A stretch of DNA of 52,461 nt from Triparma columacea (GCA_030267965.1 BRYA01000471.1:1-52461), one strand, 5' to 3'. Counted from the first letter of the stretch, positions 17,656-29,482 are shown. Notes: a model not told the origin generated them from the sequence alone. Made by a program: numbers and translations.

Positions 17656-20600
17656 AACTCTCCTCGTAAAGGAAGTACAAACCCCTTTGATCCATCCTAC
17701 TCTTCTCCTCCTTCCTCCCCTCCTCCTCCTACGAATCCATTTGTCAATTCAACAGTTACCAAATCAACTAAAACACCCTCCTCAAACAATGAGAAACCTG
17801 ACAGCCTTTCCGCCTTTGTCAACAACGATGTCAAGGAGGACGATGTCAAGGTTGAATCCCAAGGCGGCCCTCTCACTCGTTATGCTCAAAAGCAAATGCA
17901 ACTTCATCTCGCTTGCTCAAGCGGGGATACTTCAATTAATAATCCTTCAATTGATCCCCTTCCTTCCCTTCCGCCTCAAACAACAACTCCAACCACCACA
18001 AACACAACTCCAACCAAAGCAACCTCAACAAACCCCTTCGAGCACTCTGATTCATCTCCGTCATCCTCCTCCTCCGTATCTGACGATGGTTGGGGCAATG
18101 AAATGGCCTCTGAAGTGCGTCTTCAAAGGGCCGTAAGCGCCGCTCTCAAGGGCGGTAAAACAACACCTAGCCCAACACCTAGTCCTACCAAAGGGGTAGT
18201 GTACGGTAAAATTAGGGAGGAGGAGAAGGTGATTGAACAAGAGAACGACAACAAGGAGGAAGAGGATGATGAGGAGGACGACAACAAAAACCCATTCGGG
18301 AATTCGACAAGTTCAGAGGATGAGTCAGACATGCCAATAAAAACTACATCACCCCCCCCTCCACCCTCCCTTAAAAACCAGCCTGTCGCTACAGCAAACG
18401 CACCACCTACACCACCATTAATGTTACCTAAAGGTTTTAGAGAGTATTTAGGAAACGGGGGGGAGGGAAGATGTCTAGGGTTGGGGAATACACACGTTGA
18501 AGGTAAGACACAACACACACGCGCACACACACACAAACACAAACACACACGATTTAAAACCCTCAACATTAATACACCTAACCCTTCCTACCACCCTAAA
18601 CAATCGCGATTAATTATAGTGTTAAGTTCCTACCTAAACACAGTGTCACAATACAGCGCCTCAGTATCAAGCTACCGCAGTATAGTCCGAAACGACTACG
18701 TTAGAAGTTCAACAACATTCCAGAGGTCTATAAACAATTTCCAAAGTACAGATCTTACCTCTGCTATAAATCGAGTGAATGAAGTTAAGGATATGTACTC
18801 AAAAAGAGCTGGGAGGAGAGGTGGAGGTGCGAATGTTGTAGCGGGGAAATTAAAAGGGATTGAAGGGAGGAAGGAGAGATGTAGGAGGACGGGGAGGATT
18901 ATTGATATTGTTGAGATGTTCGTTAAGGACGATGAAAGGAGGTGAGGGAACGGTTTGGGGAGGGGGGGGGGAGAGAGGATGATTTGTTAGTGTTGTTCTT
19001 TTTAGACGAGAGAATGGAAATTAAAGATGATATGATCAAAACATTCATCCCCCCTCCACACACACACACTAACCCCAATCTTCTATGTCCTTAATAAACC
19101 CTCCAGCGGTCCTACGATAGTCCGTTCCTTACCCGAGTACAAATCAGGTAACGGTTTCCTCGCTCTCCGTTACGTCCTCGGCGTCTTCAAACAGCTCTCT
19201 CAAACCACCCAATCATCAACGAACAAACCGGAATGGGAGAGAGGTAGAGGTAAAGCTGAGGATGGTATGGAGTTCGTGTTAAAGGAGGGCTCACAACGGT
19301 ATGAGGTACTTGGGAAGGAGGGGAAACAAGGGGAGGAAGAAGGGAGGAGGATTGTTGAAGGGTGTACGGAGGAAAAGGAGAGGGATGTACTTAGAAATAT
19401 CGTCGTTACTAGAGTTGCGGATGATAGACTAGGGATTATTAAGATTGAGAACTTCTTTGAAGAGGGGAGGAATAATACGGACTATGAAGGGATGACGGAA
19501 TATGTGGGGAGGATACTGGAAAGGGAATTTAAGGAGGTTGTTAGATTCAAGGGGGAAGGAGGGTGGAATGGGGATGTTAAAACCGTCAGGTAAGAAAGGG
19601 TTGGGGAGGGGGGAGGATATATTCACTTGATGTAGATATGGTGCATTGGGGGAGAGAATGAAACATAATTTAACTCACAACACTTGTTAACGCAGAGCAT
19701 TGCTAGATGCTGGTGTAGAGTACGTCCTCCGCGTTTCCTCAGGTTCCGGTTCCGTCTCTCTCTCTCGGGATGTTATCCTAGGTGTTAACAAGTGGGGTTC
19801 CTTCGTAGTACATCCCCAGACAAAGACGGGGAAGGAAATTGGGGGGGGGTGGATGACGGATAGGGAGTGGGGGGACCTTAAATCTAACCTACTAGGCACG
19901 ACACTCAAGAAGTGGAGGTCCTCCATAGACGGCCGTTTAACAAGCGTGTACGTGAAAGCGTTGGAAAGGCAAGGGACACCTGGGGCTAGGGGGGTTGAGG
20001 TTAAAGGGAGGATGGGGATGACTTACGTGCAACTGGTGGATGGGGGGATTAGAGACTACGAAGCCTTCGGGAAGGCCGTGGTAGAGGGAGTCTTAGAGGT
20101 TGTCGAGGAAATTAAGGACATCCTTAAGGAGGAGGGGGGGGAAGAGGGGATGAGCAGGGAGGAGGTCGTGGGGGGGGTGTACTGCGGGATGCTTGTTTTC
20201 CTCGAGCACGGCGTCGTGGAGAGCTTGGGGGAGTGGGGGGCGGAGAGGCTGAGGAACTCAGAGGGGAAGGAGGGGGACTTGGGGGTAAGCGACATGGTCC
20301 TAGACGCAATTGAGGGGATCAGGACGGTCGTCAAGATCGTCGACGAAGGGGTGTGGTCACCAGGGTCGCCTAGCGGCGTCGAGGGACTGCTGAAGGGGTC
20401 CGATGGGGGCAAGGTTAACATGACAAACTACACAGTCGCCAAGGAGAGGAGGAACAACTTCTTGAAGGGGGTGGAAGAGGTAGGGATCGAGAGGGTGGAA
20501 GAGATGATTGACAAGGTCGTGGGAGAGGCAAGGGATATCATCAAGGCGGAGGAAGGAAGGTGAGGCACTGCTGCGGGGGGGGGCTGTAAATTATTCATTT

Positions 20601-21634
20601 TAAACCTCATTTTCAACACCACCCTCACCCATCACCAAAAAATATTTCCACACAACCCCTTCCCGCGAATTGCGCCGCTTCGCTCGTCGCCCCAGGAACT
20701 TTAATACGTCCTCTGTCTCTGGGAGCACCTCCCACCATTTCCACATCCACACATCCAGCCAACTTGGCCCGTACAACATTAATGACCCCATGTCCATATC
20801 CGAGGACTCCTCCCCCGGGGTCGCTCGAGCCGTCGAGTACCTCAAGACTTTCAGGTCCCGGGTCTCGCTTCGGAGGAGCCTGGGCGGTCTCTGGGAGGTG
20901 GTGATGAGCAGGGTCCGTGAAATGTTCACGTCCCGCATCCTCAACGGTGGAAGGATCACAGTCATTGGAGGGATCGTACTCAGCAGGGACGTTGACAAGA
21001 TCATACAGCTAGGGGAGAGCGGAGGGGACACGCTCAGGGAGGTGAGAGGGCCTTTTCCTCGAGGGAGGGGAGAATGGAAGGGGGGGGGATCTAAGATGAG
21101 GGAGCGGGAGAGGGAGAAGGTCATAAGGGAAGCTTACCCACTCTACCACACACGCGCTAAATCAACAACCCCCCCCCCCTTCACCCGATTTTCCCTCCTC
21201 CACAGGCTTGCGTACTGTTTGTTACTCCGCCAGAGGCGATTCTGCAGATGGTGCGGAGCATGCTAGGGAAGGATGCCAAGGTCAAGGGTCTCACTAGGGA
21301 GGTCGTGGGGAAGTTCTTGAGGAGGAGGCAAGACTGGAGGAGCAAGGGGGGCATGGGGAGATCGGGGTGGGCAAACGAGATCGTGGCAGAGTTCAGAATC
21401 AAGGAGGAGGTGGAAGAGGAGGACGATCATGCTACGATTCCAGCCGGAATGGGAGGGGAGGAGAAGGGGGGAGGAGAGGGGGAGAGGGAGAGAGAGACGG
21501 GAGGCCATGCATCTGGAGGGGGCATGTTCGGGAGCGGAGGCTTTGGGTCGGGAACCTTCAAGGTTGACTTTGGGCTCAAAATGAGCAGCAAGATGAGCAA
21601 GATGCAGGCAAGGTGGGGAAAGAAGGGGGGGTAG
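17656..21634 (+). CDS. Exocyst subunit Sec10/EXOC5-like protein, at least six exons (5' exon not found)
   Basis: Exons are 17656?-18502, 18620-18941, 19107-19589, 19696-20559, 20696-21041 and 21206-21634; all junctions are GT-AG and phase-consistent, giving ~1,090 residues. Exon 2 has a helical F-x-x-I-N-x-F segment followed by a region like the Sec10 N-terminal coiled coil. The C-terminus shows LSRDVDKI, then FVTPPEAILQMV and VVGKFLRRRQDWRS, spaced as in Sec10 (LLRDV, VAPENL, and F-x-x-R-x-DYR). Family role: tethering of secretory vesicles to the plasma membrane in the octameric exocyst. The N-terminal ~280 residues are Ser/Pro-rich and carry four NPF motifs, unusual for Sec10. An in-frame TAG at 17653-17655 precedes the open frame, so either an upstream exon splices at 17655 or translation starts at the first in-frame ATG, 17896. 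It is longer than usual Sec10 (~700-850). Confidence 0.6.
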
Positions 21635-21752
21635 CGGTGTAAAATCGGAGAATTAGGCCGGAAGAATTTTGCGCTTTGGTTTATGTAATTATAGTGCAGG
21701 TAATGAACAAACTGGTGGTCATCGCGCGGAGTGTTCGTCTTCTTCGATATTA

Positions 21753-22208
21753 TCAACAAGCGAACATGTCTTCTAATCTGCTGTCTTTTAGTTCAATGAC
21801 TGCGTACATGTATCCGAAACATGCGCTTAATATAGATGTGAATAACAAACGGAACGATCGATTGTTCCCCCGAATGTTGCCCCAAAACAATCTGTTCCAA
21901 ACCCTGTTGTGCGGGTTGAAGTCGGGATGATACTTTATTTCATTAAACAAACAAATTGCTTCCAAAAAATAGGATACCGAAACCAAAGGTGAATGTTTAT
22001 AATGGCACAGACGTATACTTCCGTACGAAATGATCCAATATCCCAACAAACGAGATGCCAAATCATTTGCTTTCAATGCTGGTTGAAACATGTCAGCATG
22101 AAGTCTATTCAACACGGGAATGTGTATGAACTTCAGCAAACACGCGCCACATAGTATATCATATACTCCATTCAGTCTTACTATTGCTGTTACTATATTG
22201 GGAAACAT
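21753..22208 (-). CDS. Small membrane protein of unknown function
   Basis: 151 residues, one exon. Three or four hydrophobic segments are visible (~5-28, ~50-65, ~75-90, ~118-138), with conserved-looking polar residues LNGVYD near the N-terminus and an HPDFNPHNRVWNRLFW loop. There is no signal peptide. Composition and the absence of low complexity support a real gene. No family recognised. Confidence 0.6.
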   Translation of the reverse strand: MFPNIVTAIVRLNGVYDILCGACLLKFIHIPVLNRLHADMFQPALKANDLASRLLGYWIISYGSIRLCHYKHSPLVSVSYFLEAICLFNEIKYHPDFNPHNRVWNRLFWGNIRGNNRSFRLLFTSILSACFGYMYAVIELKDSRLEDMFAC

Positions 22209-22421
22209 AGTATCATAACATCTTGTGATGGGCTGTGTTCGTGTGAAGGATCCCTTCCAAAACTATTTATTTGTCCCCTGCCACCACCTCAATTTAGACA
22301 GCCCAGCCCCAACACCCCAAACCCTTGACTTTCTCCCACGCTTCTCTCTGTTGAGCGTCACTTAAACCCTTCCATTGAGGAAGTCGGCCCCTAAATTCTC
22401 ACTTTCTGAAATATCCAACCC

Positions 22422-22844
22422 ATGGAGACTGCCAAAATGAGTATTAGGCGCAGCCTGGAGCGAACTGCTATTGATCCTGAAAGGCTGGCCCGGAGGGAAA
22501 CCCGTCGCAAAATCATCGATGACTACATCGGCGGTGAGGAGGCAGCCGAGTCCCTTCCTGATGGCAGCTTGAGGCAGGGCCCTACCCTGTTCCGCTCCAC
22601 CTCTGACTTCCTATCGGTTTCACGAGGGAGCATCGGGGAGCATGACGACGGTTCAATCGTCCTGAGGAGGTCCGTGGCGACTGGCCTCGCTCTGGGTGCC
22701 ACCGCAGGAATCATTGTGGGGATAAATAACTCCGGAGGCGGAGGAGGGGGGGCGGCGATTGGGAGCGTAGGAAAAGCGGCGGCTATCGGAGGAGCAGTGG
22801 GGGCGGGAGTAGGGTACGGACTTTCAAATCCGCCCTTCAAGTAG
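22422..22844 (+). CDS. Small protein with glycine-rich hydrophobic C-terminus
   Basis: 140 residues, one exon. The N-terminal half is charged (RRSLERTAIDPERLARRE), probably helical. Residues ~88-135 are Gly/Ala-rich (ATGLALGATAGIIVG, then GGGGGGAAIG and AAAIGGAVGAGVGYG), a pattern like glycine-zipper membrane proteins. A second ATG (MSIRR) six codons in could be used instead. Function unknown. Confidence 0.55.
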   Translation: METAKMSIRRSLERTAIDPERLARRETRRKIIDDYIGGEEAAESLPDGSLRQGPTLFRSTSDFLSVSRGSIGEHDDGSIVLRRSVATGLALGATAGIIVGINNSGGGGGGAAIGSVGKAAAIGGAVGAGVGYGLSNPPFK

Positions 22845-23007
22845 GAAGCCGCAAATTTTGTGAAATGAGGGGGAGATGGATGATCATCAGCTAACGAATA
22901 GCTTTTTGGACACATATAAATGAGAGACAGTGTCGTTTTTGTGTATTTTAACTGTGTCATCTCCCTCCTTGACTTTAATTCCCTACCGCAATGTCCACCC
23001 TGTCGCT

Positions 23008-24667
23008 TCAAAGTTGAAGCTTGTCAATCATACTGATGAACTCGTCGACCTTCCTAATTTGCTCCTCAACGCTCGAGAGGCTCGTGCCTCCAGTGCTGCA
23101 CTTCCTCTCTACCGACTGCTCGTAGTTCCAGATCTCCATCACGTCGGCCTCGAACCTGCTGTCGACGTTTTGAAGCTGCTCAAGCGTCAAGCTGCCAATA
23201 TCTGTCCCCATTTCCTCCGCGACCCTGACGACGGCTCCCGATATGTGGTGCGTTTCCCTGAACGGCACCCCCTTGCGAACCAGGTAGTCCGCCAGGTCTG
23301 TAGCCAGCATTTCCTTGCAAAGGCCTGAGCCCATCTTCTCGGCGTCGACCTTGAGGGTCCCAAGGACGCCGGTGGCGATCTGGACGCAATCCTCGGTGGT
23401 ATCGATGGCATCAAAGAGGCCCCTCTTGTCTTCCTGGAGGTCCTTATTGTAGGCGCGGGGGAGGCCTTTGAGGGTGGCTGTGAAACCAACTGCCCGACCC
23501 AGGGCCATCCCGGCCTTCCCGCGGAGGAGCTCAAGGGCGTCAGGGTTCTTCTTCTGAGGCATTAGGGAGGAGCCCGTGGAGTAGGCGTCGGATATAATGA
23601 CGGACTTGGAGAGGTTGAAGATGATGAGGTCCTCGGCTAACTGGGATATGTGAGTCAGCATCAGGGTGTGCCAAAAGAGGAACTCAACAACGAAGTCACG
23701 GTCGCAGACGGAGTCGAGGCTATTGCTCGTAACCTGGTCCATGTTAAGTTCCTTCCTCAGTCCCTCCCTATCCACCCCGAACGCGTTACCTGCCAGCGCC
23801 CCGCTCCCCAGCGGGCACCTGTTGGCCCTTGGTATGATCTCAAGGAGACGCTCCACGTCGCGGATCAGAGGGGAAACGTGGGAGAGGACCCAGTGGCCGA
23901 AGCGGATGGGCTGAGCGGGCTGGAGGTGGGTGTAGCCTGGACAGAGGATCCCCTTGGTCTCATTAGCGAGCTTCGCCCCGGCGGCTAGCAGGTCGCCCAT
24001 CAACTTGATGATGTCCCTCTCCTTCCTAACAACGTACAGGCGGGTGTCGGTTGCGACTTGGTCGTTGCGGGAGCGACCGGTGTGGAGCTTGCCGCCGAGG
24101 GAGGGGAGGAGCTCGGTAAGGCGACGCTCGTGTGCGGTGTGGATGTCCTCGTCGGAGGGCTGGAGGGTGAAGCTAGGGCACGCGTGCGGTGAGAGTGGGG
24201 GGGGGGGAATGGGTGAGCCAAGAAGGATGAGGACACATGGGGTTGGACCACAGCATCGAGAACTAACCTCCCGGCCTCCCATTCACCCTTGATTTTCTCT
24301 AGCCCTTCGCAAAGTTGCTCGGACTCTTCCTTAGTAACTATTCCCATACCCACGAGGGCCTTGGCGTAGGCCATGGAGCCAAGGAGGTCCTCTTGCCACA
24401 TTCGCTTGTCAAAAGAGATGGAGGCGTTGAATTTCTGGAGGGAGGGAGTGGGTTGAGGTTGGGGGCGGGGTAGAGGGAGGCACATGGGGTCAACAACTTT
24501 TCAAGTACTCCCACTTTTACGCTACAAGTCCCTCCGTAAGTCCCTAAACAACTCCTTAACAGCACCTTGGACTATTCCCAATGGATCCCAATGGATCTTA
24601 CCTCCATTACAGGGTCAACCTGACCTGAGAATCTTCCTCCTTTGCCGAATAGTCCTCCTCTTGACAT
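23008..24667 (-). CDS. ASL: Argininosuccinate lyase, three exons, complete
   Basis: Exons are 24667-24602, 24434-24268 and 24172-23008, phases consistent, giving 465 residues, the typical ASL length. It cleaves argininosuccinate to arginine and fumarate, the last step of arginine synthesis (and part of the urea cycle in diatom-type algae). Landmarks: GGRFSG near the start, KFNASISFDKRMW, DEDIHTAHERRL, GGKLHTGRSRNDQV, GYTHLQPAQPIRFGHW (catalytic His region), and the fumarate-lyase signature GSSLMPQKKNPD. An in-frame extension upstream of 24667 exists, but the start at MSRGG fits family length. No targeting peptide is seen with this start; the extension, if used, could supply one. Confidence 0.95.
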
Positions 24668-24978
24668 AATTACTCTAAGGAAAGACAAAGGGATGGGTGA
24701 AGAGATATGGATGGTTAGTTTGGAGGGAGAAGGGAATGCAAACTCGGGGCAAACTTGGGGGAAAACACAGGGCAAACACGGTGCAACCTCGGGGTGACAA
24801 TTTCAATGGATGATTCAAGACGATTATTGAGGTATAGGGGGTAAGTCTAGGATGAGACGGAGTAAAGATGCTTTATTTCTGAATTTCAAAGCGTAAAATT
24901 GAGATTTCCCGATTTTTTCTTACCAAAAGGAAAATGCAATTAATTCAGGATCCAGCAGGGCCCATGCAGGGGAAAGTC
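24668..24978. other. Intergenic region without a gene
   Basis: It contains short imperfect repeats of gggcaaac (24737-24780) and otherwise no coding signal. Probably the ASL 5' flank and the 3' end of the neighbouring minus-strand gene. Confidence 0.45.
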
Positions 24979-25615
24979 CTACCCCGGGCATGGCGGACAC
25001 ACGTTTTTCCTCTCCAATCCCTGGTCGAAGATTACGCACCCCACAGCCCCGCAGTCACACCCTACGAAGTAATCGTTGTCCCCCCCCGATTGCTTGAACG
25101 CTTCCACGAAGGACTTGTTCTCTCTTACCGTGGTCGTCTCCGACCCCACGGCGTCGACGTTCGCCAGCGTGGCGATTACCTGTGCTACGCACATGGTGAC
25201 CCTCGCCGAGTAATCTATGTGGAGGTTCTCGTTTGGCGCATGCATGTTGTTCCCCGGTCCCGCCGCTCCAGTTACCATGAACTGGGCTTGAGGAAACATG
25301 CCGAGCAGCATCCCCATGAAAGGGATCGATCCACCCTCCCCGATGTGGGCGTTGTACATTTTGGAACGAGTCAAAGCAGGTCTTCCCTGCGCGGAAAGAG
25401 TGGTAGTCATTGGGAGGTTGAAGAGGAAGCAGAGGAGGCTATATTTGGAGGCTGTGGAGGTGGTGGGTATGGGGGGTCCGAGAGAGGGGGAGAAGGGGAA
25501 GGTTAGATTGAGGGAGATAAGGGGGGAGGACGAGTCAAGTGGATCTGCCGCATCCTTTTCAGAACAGCTAAGAAAAAAGGAGAGCGACTGAAATAATAAA
25601 AAGACTTGAATTCAT
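24979..25615 (-). pseudogene. Fragment of an M20-family metallopeptidase (C-terminal part)
   Basis: Frame 25410-24979 encodes GEGGSIPFMGMLLGMFP, then GAAGPGNNMHAPNENLHI. This is the C-terminal catalytic part of M20 dipeptidases/carnosinases, whose last zinc ligand His lies in the NxHxPNE motif. The upstream catalytic two-thirds (HxD motif, EE) is absent. The same frame is open back to ~25570, and an ATG at 25613-25615 begins a signal-peptide-like segment (MNSSLFIISVALLFS) in the neighbouring frame. One base fewer in the T6 run (25573-25578) would join them. It is probably a gene remnant or a chimeric small gene; a working peptidase is not possible from this window. Confidence 0.6.
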
Positions 25616-25720
25616 TGCTTGCAAAGTATAGCCCTCCTCCTCGCTATTGATATTGATAAGTCTCCCACGTTCCCTTGAATACACAAACTTTCACTCCCTT
25701 CCTCCCCATTATCACCAAGC

Positions 25721-27097
25721 CTACTCCTCTGTCACCTCCTCCGAGAGCAACACATCAGCGATTCTGTCTGCGCGATCCTCCAGGCGCAAGATTTCTTCAG
25801 CCTTCTTCTGCAGCCTTGTCCATTGGTTATGGCTAGGCTCTAGTAGAGCGCAGGCTGCCGTGAACTCGTCGTAATCCTCTGCCTTCTTGGCTGGGGAAAT
25901 GTCAATGTCGTAAGCAATCATGACGGCGGCAAGGTCAAACGGGCGGAGGAAGTTGCCGGCGTCAGTGTCAGAGAAATTCCAACAGTCCAGGCGTGGATCG
26001 CCCCTCGGCCCCATATGTTGTCCAGTATTGACGAGGTAGTGGATACTCTTGATGTGTCCGGCGCGGTCAAGGTACTTGGAACATCTGCCCGGGTCTCCGC
26101 AGCGGCACCTGAGGATGAAGCCGTGGAGTTTGAGCAGGTACGCCATACGCCAACAGTTGACGAACTTGCCTAGCTGGTCGCCCTTGGTGATGCGATTCCA
26201 GCCCTCCTCCTAGTGCGCGAAATAGGGGAGAGTTAGTAGGATGACAGCGGCGAGGAGAAAGAAGACATTACTCACCCCCTTCCCCGCTGTGTACGCGTCG
26301 CGGATACAATCGATGGCTTCCTTGGCGCGGCCCTCGTCCACCTTAACCATGTTTCGACAGTGACCGCGGCTGAAGTTCGTTACCACAATGAAGTTGCAGC
26401 CCGGCTTGAACATGATTCCGTACAGTTTCGTCGCGCTGTCCTCGTTTCCCTCACTGGCGCTGTTGGCGATAACGATCCCTACGACCCCTCCATCATAGTT
26501 GTCATCGTCGTTCCATACAAAGTTTTGCCCTTGACGAATAGACCTCCCGACTACACAAGGAAATTCAGCTTGCTCTAGTTTTGCTTTTATGTCAGCTATA
26601 TTTCCTGTGTTGTCCTTCTGCTGGTTCCCACCCTCCCTCGTGATTTCATCCCAAAAATCATCAGTAATCTCGCAAAAAGTTCCAGGGGAAGTTGTGGCGT
26701 CGAAAAAGGCAATGCCCTTTTCCACCGCCTGTGCATAAGTTAGTGCGGGCGTTGAGCGTTCATAGATCCAAACCCATAATAGATGTAAACCGCCTAGGCA
26801 GGAACAGCCTTGACGGTTGGCTAGGTAGCGGACGCCATCAGACCTACCCTCCCACTCCGTGGCAACCGGATCTGTAGCTGTACGTCGTGATTCGTCAATG
26901 TTGAAATTGAAAACATCGAGCTTTTCAATGCCCTCATCATAAAATGTACAGTCGGTGTTGGCGGCAGCAGGATAGTAGTCAATATATTCATTTGAGGACA
27001 GGGTGTTGCGGATAAGAGGAAGGATAGTGTCTGAGAAGCCCTCTTTATCGTAAAATATAACTTTCTCTGTCTCTGCTTCTGCTGGCGGAATATCCAT
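25721..27097 (-). CDS. Unrecognised protein, two exons
   Basis: Exons are 27097-26276 (donor gtgagt) and 26209-25721 (acceptor ctag), giving 436 residues. Exon 1 is rich in acidic and aromatic residues and has scattered Cys. Exon 2 has a compact Cys cluster (LRCRCGDPGRC) and an HxHYLVNTG-like segment, then a charged C-terminal helix. If intron 1 is retained, the protein ends in a hydrophobic segment (VFFLLAAVILLTLPYF), a possible membrane-anchored isoform. No family recognised. Confidence 0.6.
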
Positions 27098-27296
27098 TGC
27101 GAAAGAAACGTTTAATGAAACGCTCTTAAGAAAGAAAAGTTTAACAAAACGCTCTTAACGAATAATGATCAAAAGATAGGGGTGAAGAAACGCTAAATGA
27201 AGCGCTATTTAATGAATAATAAGCAGAAAGAAGTTAGGACTTCCAAAGATAAGAGAGAAGTGAGAAGTGAGAGAGAGGTAGTCAAATTCATTAAAA

Positions 27297-28181
27297 AAAG
27301 GGTGAACGCGAGCTCACCAAGCATGCCCACTCTGCCGGGATGGTGTTCGACGCAAATAAGGCTATCGGCGACTATCACGACAACATGGACGGCTCTGTCT
27401 TCAAGCTGGCTAAAACGACAACTCCTCCCATTCATGATCACAAAGGGTAATCAAAAGAAGATAGTCTTGGTGCTGGACAACGCCCCATACCACCGTACGC
27501 ATCAATCGCACTGTCCCAATCCTCTGAAGGCGTCAAAGAAGGCAAACGTTGCAACACTACAGCATTATCCAACAGTGGAGCGAGGCAAGACAAGGAACAG
27601 GTCAAGAAGCTCACTGTAACTCGCCACAAAGTGAAGCACGCGTTCCAGTTCGATGACTTTGGCAGGCACCAGCGCGGAGATAACAATTGGAAGAGTGGAG
27701 GACCGAAAGTGGAGGATTTGAGGGTACACACACAAAGGGTCGTAATGAAGTTCGGCCTCAGTGGTTAAAAACGGAGATAGAGGCGTTCATGGAAGAGCAC
27801 GGCCACCAAGTGATCTATACACCTCCGTACCTTTGCGCGTTTCAGCCAATCGAGCGTCTTTGGGCGATCATCAAGGGAGCGCTAGCAAGTGAGTGGAGGG
27901 CAGAGCGGACCCTTCGCGAGGCGTTTGCAGACCTAAATACCGCCTTGCATGGGGACATAGGGGCAAATACGGGGATATTATACGACGGAATTAAACAAGA
28001 CACTTGCGAACGCATGATAAATGCCTCGATTCAACAAATGAACCAAGTGATAGGAAAGTTCGGTGTGCGCTATTCGGGACGAGTCGGCGAAATTGAATAC
28101 GACAGCAACATCGATTATGAGGGCGGGAATGACGATGACTCAAGCGGCGACGAGGAATCGGACGATGACGCTGAGGATTGA
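27297..28181 (+). pseudogene. Decayed IS630/Tc1-like DDE transposase
   Basis: Transposase segments lie in successive frames: GDYHDNMDGSVF (~27370-27405), then WLKRQLLPFM and KKIVLVLDNAPYHRTH (~27407-27515, carrying the second catalytic D), then QVKKLTVTRHKVKHAFQFDD (~27600-27655), and finally HQVIYTPPYLCAFQPIERLW (~27807-27865, third acidic residue E) followed by an intact acidic tail to 28181. At least three frame changes and a missing N-terminal helix-turn-helix mean it is inactive. I saw no terminal inverted repeats flanking it. Similar transposases are common in algae. Confidence 0.8.
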
Positions 28182-28924
28182 GGGAAATATGAAATGAGCT
28201 CTGTCACTTTAAGTGCCAAAAAAAAACATATTAATTACGTCGTCGCACATCGTCTATTCGACCCCAACTCTTGTATGTATTACTGTTTTGATATCTTAGT
28301 ACGATAAATTCATAAAAATGTCGTTCACTCCACGAAGATGAAAAAATTCTACAGAAACCATGTCTTTTCCTTATCAATTTTAGATAGATTTACGACCTCT
28401 GAAATCAATTTTGAAAGTACATATCGAATGCCCCATTATATTTCTACCGATAATTAAACATATTACCACGACACGTTGACATTAACCCGCTCAAAATTAT
28501 CACCAAAGCTGAGTCAAATTCTTTGTGGGTCAACTTGAGGGTCAAATTATTTGAAGGTGAATAAAACCTTATTCTCTCTTTCGCAACATTTTTTACCGCT
28601 TCATAGTACTATATGGTGTATATTTTTGTATGTTTAGCCCTAATATGAAAAAGAATCGCGCAAATAGAAAAAGTTTTGAGGGTGATTCTAAATTCTCCCC
28701 GACCCGATTCTTTTCCAACCCGAATTCTTCGTTTACCATCTTATTTAATGCTATATATATGCATCACTATGCTTAAAAACTCGTATATATATCCATATAT
28801 ACCAATATCTCTCCATATAAACGTCACTGAAGAAATATAATGAAGCTTGATCAGTCCCGATTCCCTTTTTCTTTCAACCTCTCATTTTCTAACTCATTCT
28901 TCAACACATTCTCATCACTAAGGT
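28182..28924. other. AT-rich intergenic region
   Basis: 743 bases, clearly more AT-rich than the rest, with alternating TA runs at 28754-28762 and 28784-28802. No coding signal. It may hold the far end of the decayed transposon and the promoter of the gene at 28925. Confidence 0.5.
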
Positions 28925-29482
28925 ATGAACTTTACTCAATGGGCAGCGAACTCCCAATTCAATCAACAATTACTTTGGCGTGTTGCCAATGACCCACTGG
29001 TAAGAAGCGAGACTGAGCGCCTCTGCATCAGGACTTGTTCCATGGTTATCATCAATTCTCCCTTAGTTCCCCATGAACACCAGAATCAACTCTGCTTCGG
29101 TAGTAACACAGCCCACCTCGGTGCCACAAGTGTGGGCAACCAACCGCTTGATTTGGATTTCTCTTATTGGGACACTGGAGGCAACATTCTGTTTGCTTTT
29201 TCGCTCGCTCCTTACGTTACTCATGACTTCGAGAATGTTCTTGGCATGCCTGGTAATAACGCCACTATTGCTAGTGCTGTCGTCGAAAACGACAGAAGGA
29301 GGCGCCAATACTGTTCTGAGAATGGTATTCCTTTCCTTGAGCTCCGTGGCTCCCTGAACAATGATCAGAGAAGAGGACACATCAATCACGTCCTCAGCAC
29401 TGGAGAAGTTAGGGTTGTCAGCGCGACAAACGTGGTTTACGACCTTCCCGATACTTTCAACATTCCCCCCCAGACCATGTAA
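28925..29482 (+). CDS. Unrecognised 185-residue protein
   Basis: One exon from the first ATG after an AT-rich leader. No signal peptide, membrane segment or low complexity. Residues ~15-60 have a Cys pair (CIRTC) and residues ~70-95 are aromatic. The basic stretch NDRRRRQY lies at ~125. It stops 78 bases before the last visible donor of the truncated LCB2 gene on the other strand, close to a likely rearrangement point. Function unknown. Confidence 0.5.
   Translation: MNFTQWAANSQFNQQLLWRVANDPLVRSETERLCIRTCSMVIINSPLVPHEHQNQLCFGSNTAHLGATSVGNQPLDLDFSYWDTGGNILFAFSLAPYVTHDFENVLGMPGNNATIASAVVENDRRRRQYCSENGIPFLELRGSLNNDQRRGHINHVLSTGEVRVVSATNVVYDLPDTFNIPPQTM

Noticed and set aside
20600..21124. Minus-strand frame opposite Sec10-like exon 5
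   Set aside because: The plus strand has phase-consistent splice sites and Sec10-like motifs continuing into the next exon.
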